DNA from: Promethearchaeota archaeon
GTDB taxonomy: Archaea > Asgardarchaeota > Lokiarchaeia > Sigynarchaeales > SOKP01
Length of the DNA stretch: 17,031 nt
Direction of reading: 5' to 3'
Assembly (NCBI GenBank): GCA_019894875.1
Contig: JAGXNR010000056.1
Span: 1 to 17,031 of the forward strand
Each line of letters opens with the position of its first letter. The stretch's first letter is position 1. Position numbers and translations under genes: made by a program. The notes beneath the pieces are model-generated. The model saw only the letters and a list, made by a program, of their open reading frames with translations, made no database searches and had not been told where the DNA came from. This document shows positions 8,524 through 14,593 of the stretch, in pieces.

Positions 8524-9327
8524 ATGAAAATAGCTGTATCTGGAAAGGGGGGAGTTGGAAAAACTTTAATTGCGGGAACATTAGCAAGAATGTTTGCTAA
8601 AGATGGTTTTAAGGTTCTGGCAATAGATAACGATTCAGCAATGAATTTAAGTTACACGTTAGGTCTTGATGAAGCTACAAAAAATCAAATCGTACCAATT
8701 AAAGAAATGAAATCAATGATCGAAGAAAGAACAGTTGTAGACGGTGCTGGTTCGGGGATTTATAATATTAATCCTGAAGTATCCGACATTCCTGATAAAT
8801 TTAAGGTGTCTGGTCCAGATGGTTTACAATTATTAGTCTTAGGTGGGATTGAAGAACCTGCCTCTGGATGCCTTTGTCCCGAAAATGCGTTAATAAAAAC
8901 TCTATTATATAATCTTTTTGTGAAAAGAGATGAAGTTATTATTGTTGATTTCGAAGCAGGTATAGAACATCTAGGACGTGGTACCGCGAAAGGAATTGAT
9001 GTAATGCTTGTGGTAACAGAACCTTCCCAAAAATCTTTAGATTTATGCAATAAAATTATAGACCTTTCTAAAAAATTAGGGGTTATCAATATTTTCTTGA
9101 TTGCTAATAAATTGATTGATGAATCCCAGAAAGATATCTTGAATAAGCGAATTAAAGATTGGGGTGTCCCACTTTACCATTCTATCCCATTTGACCCTGA
9201 AATAGGGAAAGCTGATTTGAATGGAGAGTCTCCTATTGACTTTAACCAAACATCTATTGGTGTTCAAGCTATCAATAATCTCTACTCAAAATTAAAGAAA
9301 CTAAAAAAGGAACTATTTGATCTTTAA
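8524..9327 (+). CDS. cooC: CooC-like nickel-insertion ATPase
   Basis: This 267-residue SIMIBI-class ATPase has a deviant Walker A, G-K-G-G-V-G-K-T at 7-14, with the signature lysine K8, a D-N-D-S motif near 37 and the pair C116-x-C118 in G-C-L-C-P-E-N. That C-x-C with the adjacent C-P-E-N is typical of CooC/AcsF, dimeric ATPases that load nickel into CO dehydrogenase or the CODH/acetyl-CoA synthase complex. No CODH gene lies in the window. The gene faces hypC, another metal-centre maturation factor, with 57 bases between their ends, so the two are convergent and not one operon. There is no ribosome binding site directly before the ATG; the A/T-rich upstream region could support a short leader. 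Confidence 0.85.
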   Translation: MKIAVSGKGGVGKTLIAGTLARMFAKDGFKVLAIDNDSAMNLSYTLGLDEATKNQIVPIKEMKSMIEERTVVDGAGSGIYNINPEVSDIPDKFKVSGPDGLQLLVLGGIEEPASGCLCPENALIKTLLYNLFVKRDEVIIVDFEAGIEHLGRGTAKGIDVMLVVTEPSQKSLDLCNKIIDLSKKLGVINIFLIANKLIDESQKDILNKRIKDWGVPLYHSIPFDPEIGKADLNGESPIDFNQTSIGVQAINNLYSKLKKLKKELFDL

Positions 9328-9384
9328 TATTAATAATAAAATCCTATTTGAAGGAAAATAGACAGAAGAGAGAGCTATAATCAA

Positions 9385-9627
9385 CTATAAAATATCAGAT
9401 AAATCTAAGTTTTGCTCTTCAGCGAGTTCTTCCCATTGTTCTATCGCTTCTAAAGCATCCTTCTCATTCATCATTTCAATTGCATATCCAGCATGAACAA
9501 TAACGTATTTTCCTACTTCTGGGTTTTGAATTAATGCTATTATCACATTTTGCGTTAGGCCATCAAAATCAACTAAAGCGGAATTACCTTCAATTTTTAA
9601 AACTTTCCCTGGTATAGCTAAGCACAT
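9385..9627 (-). CDS. hypC: Hydrogenase maturation chaperone HypC
   Basis: The 80-residue protein begins M-C-L-A-I-P-G-K-V, the invariant HypC/HybG start, whose Cys2 holds the Fe(CN)2CO unit together with HypD before transfer to the large-subunit precursor. The conserved histidine block V-H-A-G-Y-A-I is at 44-50 (H45). The length is normal for the family (75-90). Its likely client is the VhuA/VhuU large subunit encoded about 3.7 kb away on the same strand. No other hyp genes are in the window. It appears to be transcribed alone. Confidence 0.95.
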   Translation of the reverse strand: MCLAIPGKVLKIEGNSALVDFDGLTQNVIIALIQNPEVGKYVIVHAGYAIEMMNEKDALEAIEQWEELAEEQNLDLSDIL

Positions 9628-9795
9628 AATAACTCTTCAATTAATTAAATTTATTACACTATTGAAAATAAATAGAAATAAATAAAATTAATGATTCTGT
9701 GTTAAAAGGCAATTCTCTAATTTTAATTAGAAGGAAACAATATTACACTAAATATAAAATTGTACAATCCTCAAAGGAACTGGTGAAAGTATTAA

Positions 9796-10344
9796 ATGTT
9801 TTTAGATAAATGTAAAGTATTTCCTAAGAATAGAATATTGTATATAATTGCAGTCGTAGGGTTTTTAATAATTCTTTTGCTATATTTATTAGTTTTTATA
9901 CCCATTGAATCGATGGTCTCTACATATGGAATCTTAGATTATGAATTTGCCTGGAATTCCGAACAAGTGGAGACAATATTTGAAGTATGGGACTATGAAG
10001 GTATCAACAGTCAGAAAATAGCGATTTATTGGGATTTCTTATTTATCGTTGGTTATGTTTCACTAGCATTTAGCCTTATAGTACTAGTATTACGCAAATC
10101 CGAAAACTCAATTCAAACGATTGGGACTTATATTGTTATAACACCATTTTTAACAGGAATTTTCGATATAATTGAGAATGTGAATTTATTAATTATGGAT
10201 ATAACTTTCATTACAAATGGTAATGCATTTATTGCATCATTAAGCGCTACAATAAAATTTGGGTTACTATTCGTCGGAATAATTTATTTCATTGGAGCTT
10301 TAATTCATGTACTAATTAATAAAATCAAAAACAGAAATGGATAA
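9796..10344 (+). CDS. Unrecognised four-helix membrane protein
   Basis: A 182-residue protein with four hydrophobic segments at about 15-35, 78-99, 108-133 and 150-175. The loop between the first two (about 40-75) is acidic and aromatic and probably lies outside. The third segment contains F-D-I-I-E-N, so there are acidic residues within or at the edge of a helix. The C-terminus is short and basic, consistent with an inside end. I do not recognise the family and no enzymatic motif is visible. A clear ribosome binding site, GGTGA at 9782-9786, is nine bases before the ATG. It is divergent from hypC and convergent with the next gene. Confidence 0.75.
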   Translation: MFLDKCKVFPKNRILYIIAVVGFLIILLLYLLVFIPIESMVSTYGILDYEFAWNSEQVETIFEVWDYEGINSQKIAIYWDFLFIVGYVSLAFSLIVLVLRKSENSIQTIGTYIVITPFLTGIFDIIENVNLLIMDITFITNGNAFIASLSATIKFGLLFVGIIYFIGALIHVLINKIKNRNG

Positions 10345-10388
10345 GCACTCACTCCAGATCTGAAATTCCATGTTATTATTTTTAATAT

Positions 10389-11189
10389 TTATTCTCTCCT
10401 AGAATAAAAATCAATCAGATCATCAAGCCAATTAAAGATTTCTTCTTTTGATAAATTGTCAACGTTATATTTTAGTCTCTCTAATTCTCGTAACAGGTTT
10501 TTAACTCCTAAAGGAACGGTTTTTTGGCACAATTCAAATAAAAACTCATTAGTTTTAGACACCAACGTTTTTATTTCTAAATCCATAGGTTCAAACGCAG
10601 ATTTGCTACTTACTTCATCGACACTCTTATCTAACTCAACAAGATGATTAATTAAATCGAATAAACGTCCAGTTTCATTTCCTTTAAATGATCCATCTAC
10701 TTGATAGAAAAATCCTTTAAAATCATCAATGGGTATAAGCTCTCTATACCGATTATCTATTTTGATAACAGACTTGACATTTTTATAGATTTTTGATGGT
10801 GCCCACGAAAAAAGATCAAAACTTGATTCGATCTTATCGCTATTTATAGTTAATCGAAGCTTATGATCATCCTTGAAATAACCAAAAGGTATTAGGGCAA
10901 AGTCAAAAGAATTCATTGGTTGATTGTTTAATATGTAATCAAGGTTTTGAATCTCATGAGTTTGATCAATCGATTGTTTGTAAATATTAAATATTAATTT
11001 TCTAGGATGTGGTTTATACATATAAAAAAGTATCCCTTCAAATCCTTGGATATCTAATTCTATTGAAAAATCTATCAGTTTTTCAACAATATTTCTATTA
11101 TTAAATCTAATATTTAAAAATACATGATAGTAATTCTCAATATGCTGGAAAAACCAAGGAGCTTCCCGATTTAAGTCATATAGAATCAT
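10389..11189 (-). CDS. Hypothetical soluble protein, 266 residues
   Basis: No family is recognised. The protein is rich in aromatic residues (many F and Y) and acidic or amide residues, without a signal peptide, membrane segment, cysteine motif or nucleotide-binding loop. The N-terminal 200 residues alternate predicted beta strands and helices; the last 70, from about L-V-E-L-D-K-S, are mostly helical and charged. A GAGGAG ribosome binding site at 11201-11206 supports the ATG. A TATA-like element at 11263-11272 would give a leader of about 50 bases. It is probably monocistronic, being separated from hdrB by two termination signals. Confidence 0.7.
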   Translation of the reverse strand: MILYDLNREAPWFFQHIENYYHVFLNIRFNNRNIVEKLIDFSIELDIQGFEGILFYMYKPHPRKLIFNIYKQSIDQTHEIQNLDYILNNQPMNSFDFALIPFGYFKDDHKLRLTINSDKIESSFDLFSWAPSKIYKNVKSVIKIDNRYRELIPIDDFKGFFYQVDGSFKGNETGRLFDLINHLVELDKSVDEVSSKSAFEPMDLEIKTLVSKTNEFLFELCQKTVPLGVKNLLRELERLKYNVDNLSKEEIFNWLDDLIDFYSRRE

Positions 11190-11262
11190 CTTTATAGTAT
11201 CTCCTCAAATTAAGTAATAAATTCTTATATTCTTAAAACTCCAATGTATTAAAGACTTCTTT

Positions 11263-11272
11263 GGTATTTAAA
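11263..11272 (-). promoter_or_regulatory. Candidate TATA box for the 266-residue protein gene
   Basis: TTTAAATACC on the minus strand lies about 75 bases before the ATG at 11189. This is the only TATA-like element between the upstream terminator and the gene with suitable spacing. It is based on position and base composition only. Confidence 0.3.
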
Positions 11273-11274
11273 TT

Positions 11275-11355
11275 TTAATGTCTAAAAGAAAAAAAAATAT
11301 GAGGTAGCAAATTAATCTTTGTCGACAAAATTGTTGCCTCTTTTTCTTTTTTCAT
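11275..11355 (-). CDS. Possible 26-residue mini-ORF, probably not a gene
   Basis: An ATG at 11353-11355 opens 26 codons. AAGGAGAT lies 11 bases upstream (11367-11374). The coding part runs through the 11301-11340 hairpin and its T-tract, which argues against a real gene. The peptide is basic at the start and aromatic at the end. Listed because of the strong ribosome binding site. Confidence 0.12.
   Translation of the reverse strand: MKKEKEATILSTKINLLPHIFFSFRH
11301..11340. terminator. Bidirectional hairpin with nested palindrome
   Basis: GAGGTAGCAA (11301-11310) pairs with TTGTTGCCTC (11331-11340) through 10 pairs, two of them G-U. The loop holds a perfect 12-base palindrome, TTTGTCGACAAA (11318-11329). 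On the plus strand a T-rich run follows (11341-11350); on the minus strand an equally strong T-run follows (A-tract at about 11285-11299 on plus). It should stop transcription from either side and insulates the 266-residue gene from the operon upstream. Confidence 0.55.
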
Positions 11356-11399
11356 TTTATTGAATCATCTCCTTACACAGCATTATCGACTTTTATAAA

Positions 11400-11459
11400 T
11401 TAGCTTCTCTTCATCTTATAATCTGATGAAAAATTATTACTATTTATAAATGAAATCAT
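11400..11459 (-). CDS. Possible 19-residue mini-ORF with a strong ribosome binding site
   Basis: ATG at 11457-11459 is preceded, at an ideal 6-base spacing, by AAGGAGAT (11466-11473), and the frame ends in TAA at 11400-11402. The peptide is M-I-S-F-I-N-S-N-N-F, then polar and basic residues. No function is recognised. It lies downstream of the U-tract that should terminate the hdrB transcript, so expression would need its own promoter or read-through. Confidence 0.2.
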   Translation of the reverse strand: MISFINSNNFSSDYKMKRS

Positions 11460-11539
11460 TCAAGAATCTCCTTCGTAGTATTACTATTTTTGTCGCCAAC
11501 CTTGAGCTTGTTATTCACAGAGATTATTTTGCTATCATA

Positions 11540-11577
11540 TAAAAAAAAAAAGAAAATAAAAAAAATAAAAATAATTT
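11540..11577 (-). terminator. U-rich terminator after hdrB
   Basis: The plus strand is nearly pure A here, so the minus-strand transcript is a run of U broken by a few A and one C, starting about 12 bases after the hdrB stop. Oligo-U tracts of this kind are the normal archaeal termination signal and should end the vhuGAU-hdrCB transcript. Confidence 0.65.
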
Positions 11578-11589
11578 AGGGATTTTAAC

Positions 11590-12471
11590 TTAAAGGTTCT
11601 CTATAGCTGTATCTCGTCTAGTTCGATGGTTTTTTAAACCAATCTCCTCAGAACTAACACCCATAGCCAACGCTAACAATTCTGTTATATATAATACCGG
11701 AATATTATATTCAGTTTCAAATTGCTTTGAAAGATTTCGTTGTTCTCCGTCTAATCGTTGAAAACATGCAGGGCAGTTTACAACTATACAATTTGCGCCA
11801 GATTTTTTAATCGAATCAAATTTTTGCTTTAATATCGCATCTCCATGTTCCGGAAATGGACCAGCAACAGCATTTCCACAACATAATGCTAATTCATCAT
11901 ACTCAACTACATTAGCTCCTGAAACAGCAACGATTTCTTTCAAATTTTTTGGACGTAACGGATCATCAGAATCCATCCATTCAACAGGACGCATGTAATG
12001 GCAACCAGGATGACAAGCAACCTTTAGATCACCCATTTGCTTCGTAATTGCACTTTTTATCGACCCCAAATTTGACTTTAAAACATCAACAAAATGCTTT
12101 ACATCAATTGAACCTTTATAAGCTTTTCCAATCTTAGCCAATTCTTTATTGATGGCTTCTTTTTTATGGGAGTCATGTTTCAATTGGTGTTGTACCCCAC
12201 GAAGTGTGTTAGTACAACCATTACATAGTGAGATTATATCCTTGCCTTCAGCTTCTGCTAAACATAAGTTTCGAGCACCTAAAGCGAGCCAAGCTGTATT
12301 ATCAAAGCATTTTACTCCAGTAGGATCTGGACAACAAGCAAATGGTGCTTGTGAAGTTTGGACCCCAATTTTATCAAAAACTTTTCTGGAGGCTGCCTCA
12401 ATAAATGGAATTCTGTTTCCAATAACACATCCTTCAAACATTTTATATTCTGTCATTTTTTTAACCTCCAT
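11590..12471 (-). CDS. hdrB: Heterodisulfide reductase subunit B (HdrB)
   Basis: This 293-residue protein has two cysteine-rich CCG domains. The first uses C15, C46-C47, C83 and C86 (L-C-N-G-C); the second uses C153, C197-C198 (L-C-C-G-N) and C233-x2-C236 (N-C-P-A-C). In methanogen HdrB the two domains bind the noncubane [4Fe-4S] clusters that reduce the CoM-S-S-CoB disulfide. All the key cysteines are present here, so it should be functional, although the physiological disulfide in a non-methanogen is unknown. The length is normal. Its ATG shares one base with the stop of hdrC (TAATG), indicating translational coupling. It is the last gene of the operon and is followed by a U-tract. Confidence 0.95.
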   Translation of the reverse strand: MEVKKMTEYKMFEGCVIGNRIPFIEAASRKVFDKIGVQTSQAPFACCPDPTGVKCFDNTAWLALGARNLCLAEAEGKDIISLCNGCTNTLRGVQHQLKHDSHKKEAINKELAKIGKAYKGSIDVKHFVDVLKSNLGSIKSAITKQMGDLKVACHPGCHYMRPVEWMDSDDPLRPKNLKEIVAVSGANVVEYDELALCCGNAVAGPFPEHGDAILKQKFDSIKKSGANCIVVNCPACFQRLDGEQRNLSKQFETEYNIPVLYITELLALAMGVSSEEIGLKNHRTRRDTAIENL

Positions 12472-12995
12472 TATAATTTTTTATCTGCACCTAATGCTTT
12501 TAACAAAGTTTGTACTTCATTAACATCTGGTGCAGCTACAGCTGGTAAGCCTAATTGCTCACGTCTTCTCTCGATCGCGGGTTGAGATGGAATCGCTTTT
12601 CCATTCTCGAAAACAGTTTTTGCTTGAGCTAAGATATTGTCTGGTGCTAAACCGGCCCCAGTAGTTACGTTTTTTGCTAAAGTAATAATCTCAGTAACCT
12701 CAATAGCTTGTGGACAAACGGTATCACAAGTGTCACATACTGTACAACCCCATGGTACTATCGCCGATTTTGTACCGGCAAGAGCCATTACAACATCTTT
12801 ATATCCTAAAAGAGTCCCTAAGACAATTAATCTAGGATCAAAAACGTTTTCATAAAATGGGTTGGCAACTGCAGCTACAGGACAATTATCTGTACATCTG
12901 CTACATTGATAACAGTACTTGATTTTATCAGATCCAATATGTACGTCCATAACAAGTTTCCTAAATTCAAAATCTATACCTAATGGTAATGTCAT
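12471..12995 (-). CDS. hdrC: Heterodisulfide reductase subunit C (HdrC)
   Basis: A 174-residue iron-sulfur protein with two [4Fe-4S] binding motifs: C28-x2-C31-x2-C34-x3-C38-P and C84-x2-C87-x2-C90-x3-C94-P. HdrC carries electrons from HdrA to HdrB in the soluble complex. There are no membrane segments, so this is the soluble HdrABC type and not the membrane HdrDE type. A GTGAT ribosome binding site at 13002-13006 supports the ATG. The gap after vhuU is 107 bases, unusually long within this operon, and holds the candidate SECIS hairpin. HdrA is not adjacent, unlike many hdrABC loci. Confidence 0.95.
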   Translation of the reverse strand: MTLPLGIDFEFRKLVMDVHIGSDKIKYCYQCSRCTDNCPVAAVANPFYENVFDPRLIVLGTLLGYKDVVMALAGTKSAIVPWGCTVCDTCDTVCPQAIEVTEIITLAKNVTTGAGLAPDNILAQAKTVFENGKAIPSQPAIERRREQLGLPAVAAPDVNEVQTLLKALGADKKL

Positions 12996-13045
12996 ATTTT
13001 ATCACGTTTTCTTTTCGAGTTTTTTTTGTTCATTTTTTTTATTTG

Positions 13046-13080
13046 TTGGTTTTAACCCATGCAAGGGCAGTCATATCCAA
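13046..13080 (-). promoter_or_regulatory. Candidate SECIS hairpin in the 3' region of vhuU
   Basis: Read on the minus strand, UUGG (13080-13077) pairs with CCAA (13049-13046). Inside this, GCCC (13068-13065) pairs with GGGU (13058-13055) around the loop UUGCAU. The 5' internal loop contains AUGA (13074-13071) just before the upper stem, and the 3' internal loop is UUAAAA. Archaeal SECIS elements lie in 3' untranslated regions, and Lokiarchaeal ones are reported to resemble the eukaryotic form, in which AUGA precedes the upper stem. The expected 3' GA is not visible and the stems are short, so this is only the best local candidate. Confidence 0.35.
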
Positions 13081-13102
13081 TCTATAATTTTTATTAGATA
13101 TT

Positions 13103-13252
13103 TCATCCTAAACCAACGTGCATCTCACGAGAGTAAATTTCTTTACCACGTTCATCTACTACAGTGATGTGAGCGGCACATGATAGTCAACAGTCAAAAC
13201 AACGGACTATCATTTCTAAGATATTTACTACCCCTTCTGGAATTTCACTCAT
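13103..13252 (-). CDS. vhuU: VhuU, selenocysteine-containing C-terminal piece of the [NiFe] hydrogenase large subunit
   Basis: Forty-nine codons run from ATG 13252-13250 to TGA 13105-13103 with one in-frame TGA at codon 22 (13189-13187). Reading that TGA as Sec gives I-V-R-C-F-D-C-U-L-S-C-A-A-H. This matches the C-terminal D-P-C-x2-C-x2-H motif of [NiFe] large subunits, with U at the first nickel-ligand cysteine and C25 as the second. The preceding residues, I-P-E-G-V-V-N-I-L-E-M, continue where VhuA stops. In Methanococcus the same motif is a separate tiny subunit, VhuU, also with Sec. A 21-residue tail follows H28, the residue after which large subunits are usually cut by a maturation protease. 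The gene lies 32 bases after vhuA. A standard caller would treat it as intergenic. Proline of the motif is replaced by C21. Confidence 0.88.
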
Positions 13253-13284
13253 TTTTATTTTCACACTCTAAATTTTGATTTAGT

Positions 13285-14589
13285 TTATTTTATCCATGGA
13301 TCTGGTAATTTCAATCCTTCTAGCACCTTGTCTTCAAATACCTGTTTGGCAACATGCATTAATGTCTTTTCTATTCCTGCTATATTATGGTTGGTAGCTA
13401 CTAAGAGGTTTGCTTTTTTACAAATGCCTTGAGCATCAGACCATATATGATATAAAAGTATCCCTCTAGGTGCTTCAGTAAGTCCTACACCATCTCCTTC
13501 TCTTGGTTGCACATCCAAAGTCTTACAATCGGGATTAACAATATCATCATCTTGAAGTAGTGTTGCTACGACTTCAATTGACTCAACTAATTCGATTAAT
13601 CGAGCCCAATGATACGCAAACGTATGATGAGATACATTCCCAATTTTGGCTCTCATTGCTTGTAATGCTTCATCAGCTAAAGGAGTTGCCATTTTATCCG
13701 CAGCGTTAATCATTGCTAAAGTATTTGCCCTATATATTCCGTCAGGATATCCTGCGGGTTTATAGTACATGTGAGTCGCATAAGAGTGTTCTGGAATGTG
13801 CTCTCCTATGGCTTCTAGATATCTTTGAGGAGCGTAATCAAATTTTTCTCCTGTAGGAGAGACAATTCTAATATCTCCATCATAAATATCATGAACTCCA
13901 TTTTTAGTCATACCCGCATAATATGTTGGAACAACACCAACATTAGCTACAACATCCCAGTAATCTTCTACAACCTTTAATCCAATTTCAACAGTTTTCT
14001 TTGTCCATTCAACTTGATCTGCAATTTGTTTTAAAAACAAATCTCTTGCACTTTCATCCATTGGTTTCTTCATACCACCAACAATAGCCGAAATTGGATG
14101 TACAGATTTTCCACCAATTTCCTGGCATAGTTTTTGACCAAAATCCATCATTTTTAATGCCATTGCACCTACATCTGGCATTTGATTAATAACATGGACG
14201 ACATTTCTTAATGCAGGATCAGCCATAGGTCCTAATAAGAAATCAGGGGCTGCAAGTGCATAAAAATGTAATGCATGTGATGAATATTGTTTGGCGTTCT
14301 GTAATAGTTGTCGCAATTTATATGCCGCAGGAGGAATCTGTACGCCCCATGCATCTTCTACAGCTTTAGTTGGCGTCAGATGATGAGGAATTGGACATAT
14401 ACCACAAATTCTAGGTGTTATTCTTGGGATATGCTCGCAATATCGTCCTTCAAGGAATTTTTCAAAAAATCTTGTTGAAGTGATATTAAATTGAACATCT
14501 TGTACTTTCCCATCATCCCCTAAAACTATTCTCAAACCACCATGCCCCTCTAATCGAGTGACTGGATCTACTACTATCTCTTTTACCAT
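13285..14589 (-). CDS. vhuA: F420-non-reducing [NiFe] hydrogenase large subunit, lacking the C-terminal motif (VhuA)
   Basis: This 434-residue protein is a group 3c-type large subunit. The start V-D-P-V-T-R-L-E-G-H-G and the N-terminal nickel-ligand motif R-I-C-G-I-C-P (C62, C65) are intact. The protein ends L-P-D-P-W-I-K at a TAA without the second motif (D-P-C-x2-C-x2-H), which VhuU provides. Several histidines and the D-x-Y-D-G region are typical of the family. An AGGAGG ribosome binding site (14601-14606) lies inside the last codons of vhuG, and only 4 bases separate the two genes, so translation is coupled. The enzyme oxidises or forms H2 and passes electrons to VhuG. The missing tail is a true split, not a frameshift, because the remainder starts with its own ATG. 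Confidence 0.95.
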   Translation of the reverse strand: MVKEIVVDPVTRLEGHGGLRIVLGDDGKVQDVQFNITSTRFFEKFLEGRYCEHIPRITPRICGICPIPHHLTPTKAVEDAWGVQIPPAAYKLRQLLQNAKQYSSHALHFYALAAPDFLLGPMADPALRNVVHVINQMPDVGAMALKMMDFGQKLCQEIGGKSVHPISAIVGGMKKPMDESARDLFLKQIADQVEWTKKTVEIGLKVVEDYWDVVANVGVVPTYYAGMTKNGVHDIYDGDIRIVSPTGEKFDYAPQRYLEAIGEHIPEHSYATHMYYKPAGYPDGIYRANTLAMINAADKMATPLADEALQAMRAKIGNVSHHTFAYHWARLIELVESIEVVATLLQDDDIVNPDCKTLDVQPREGDGVGLTEAPRGILLYHIWSDAQGICKKANLLVATNHNIAGIEKTLMHVAKQVFEDKVLEGLKLPDPWIK

Positions 14590-14593
14590 TTTT

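Larger units (their letters stand above)
11356..11589. other. Intergenic stretch between hdrB and the 266-residue gene
   Basis: The whole gap is 11190-11589. It holds a U-rich terminator next to hdrB, two mini-ORFs with strong ribosome binding sites on the minus strand, and the bidirectional hairpin with its downstream promoter. No conserved protein or structural RNA was recognised in the rest. Confidence 0.4.

Noticed and set aside
8760..9267. Minus-strand open frames opposite the CooC-like gene
   Set aside because: They overlap a well-supported P-loop ATPase gene and have no start signal or recognisable content.
12149..12523. A 124-codon plus-strand frame opposite hdrB and the start of the hdrB/hdrC junction
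   Set aside because: It is an antisense shadow of hdrB, whose duplicated CCG motifs are unmistakable.
13103..13252. Reading the TGA-interrupted stretch as a decayed tail of vhuA (pseudogene)
   Set aside because: It has its own ATG in a different position from the vhuA frame, vhuA ends in TAA, all motif residues are intact, and the only interruption is TGA at the known Sec position.
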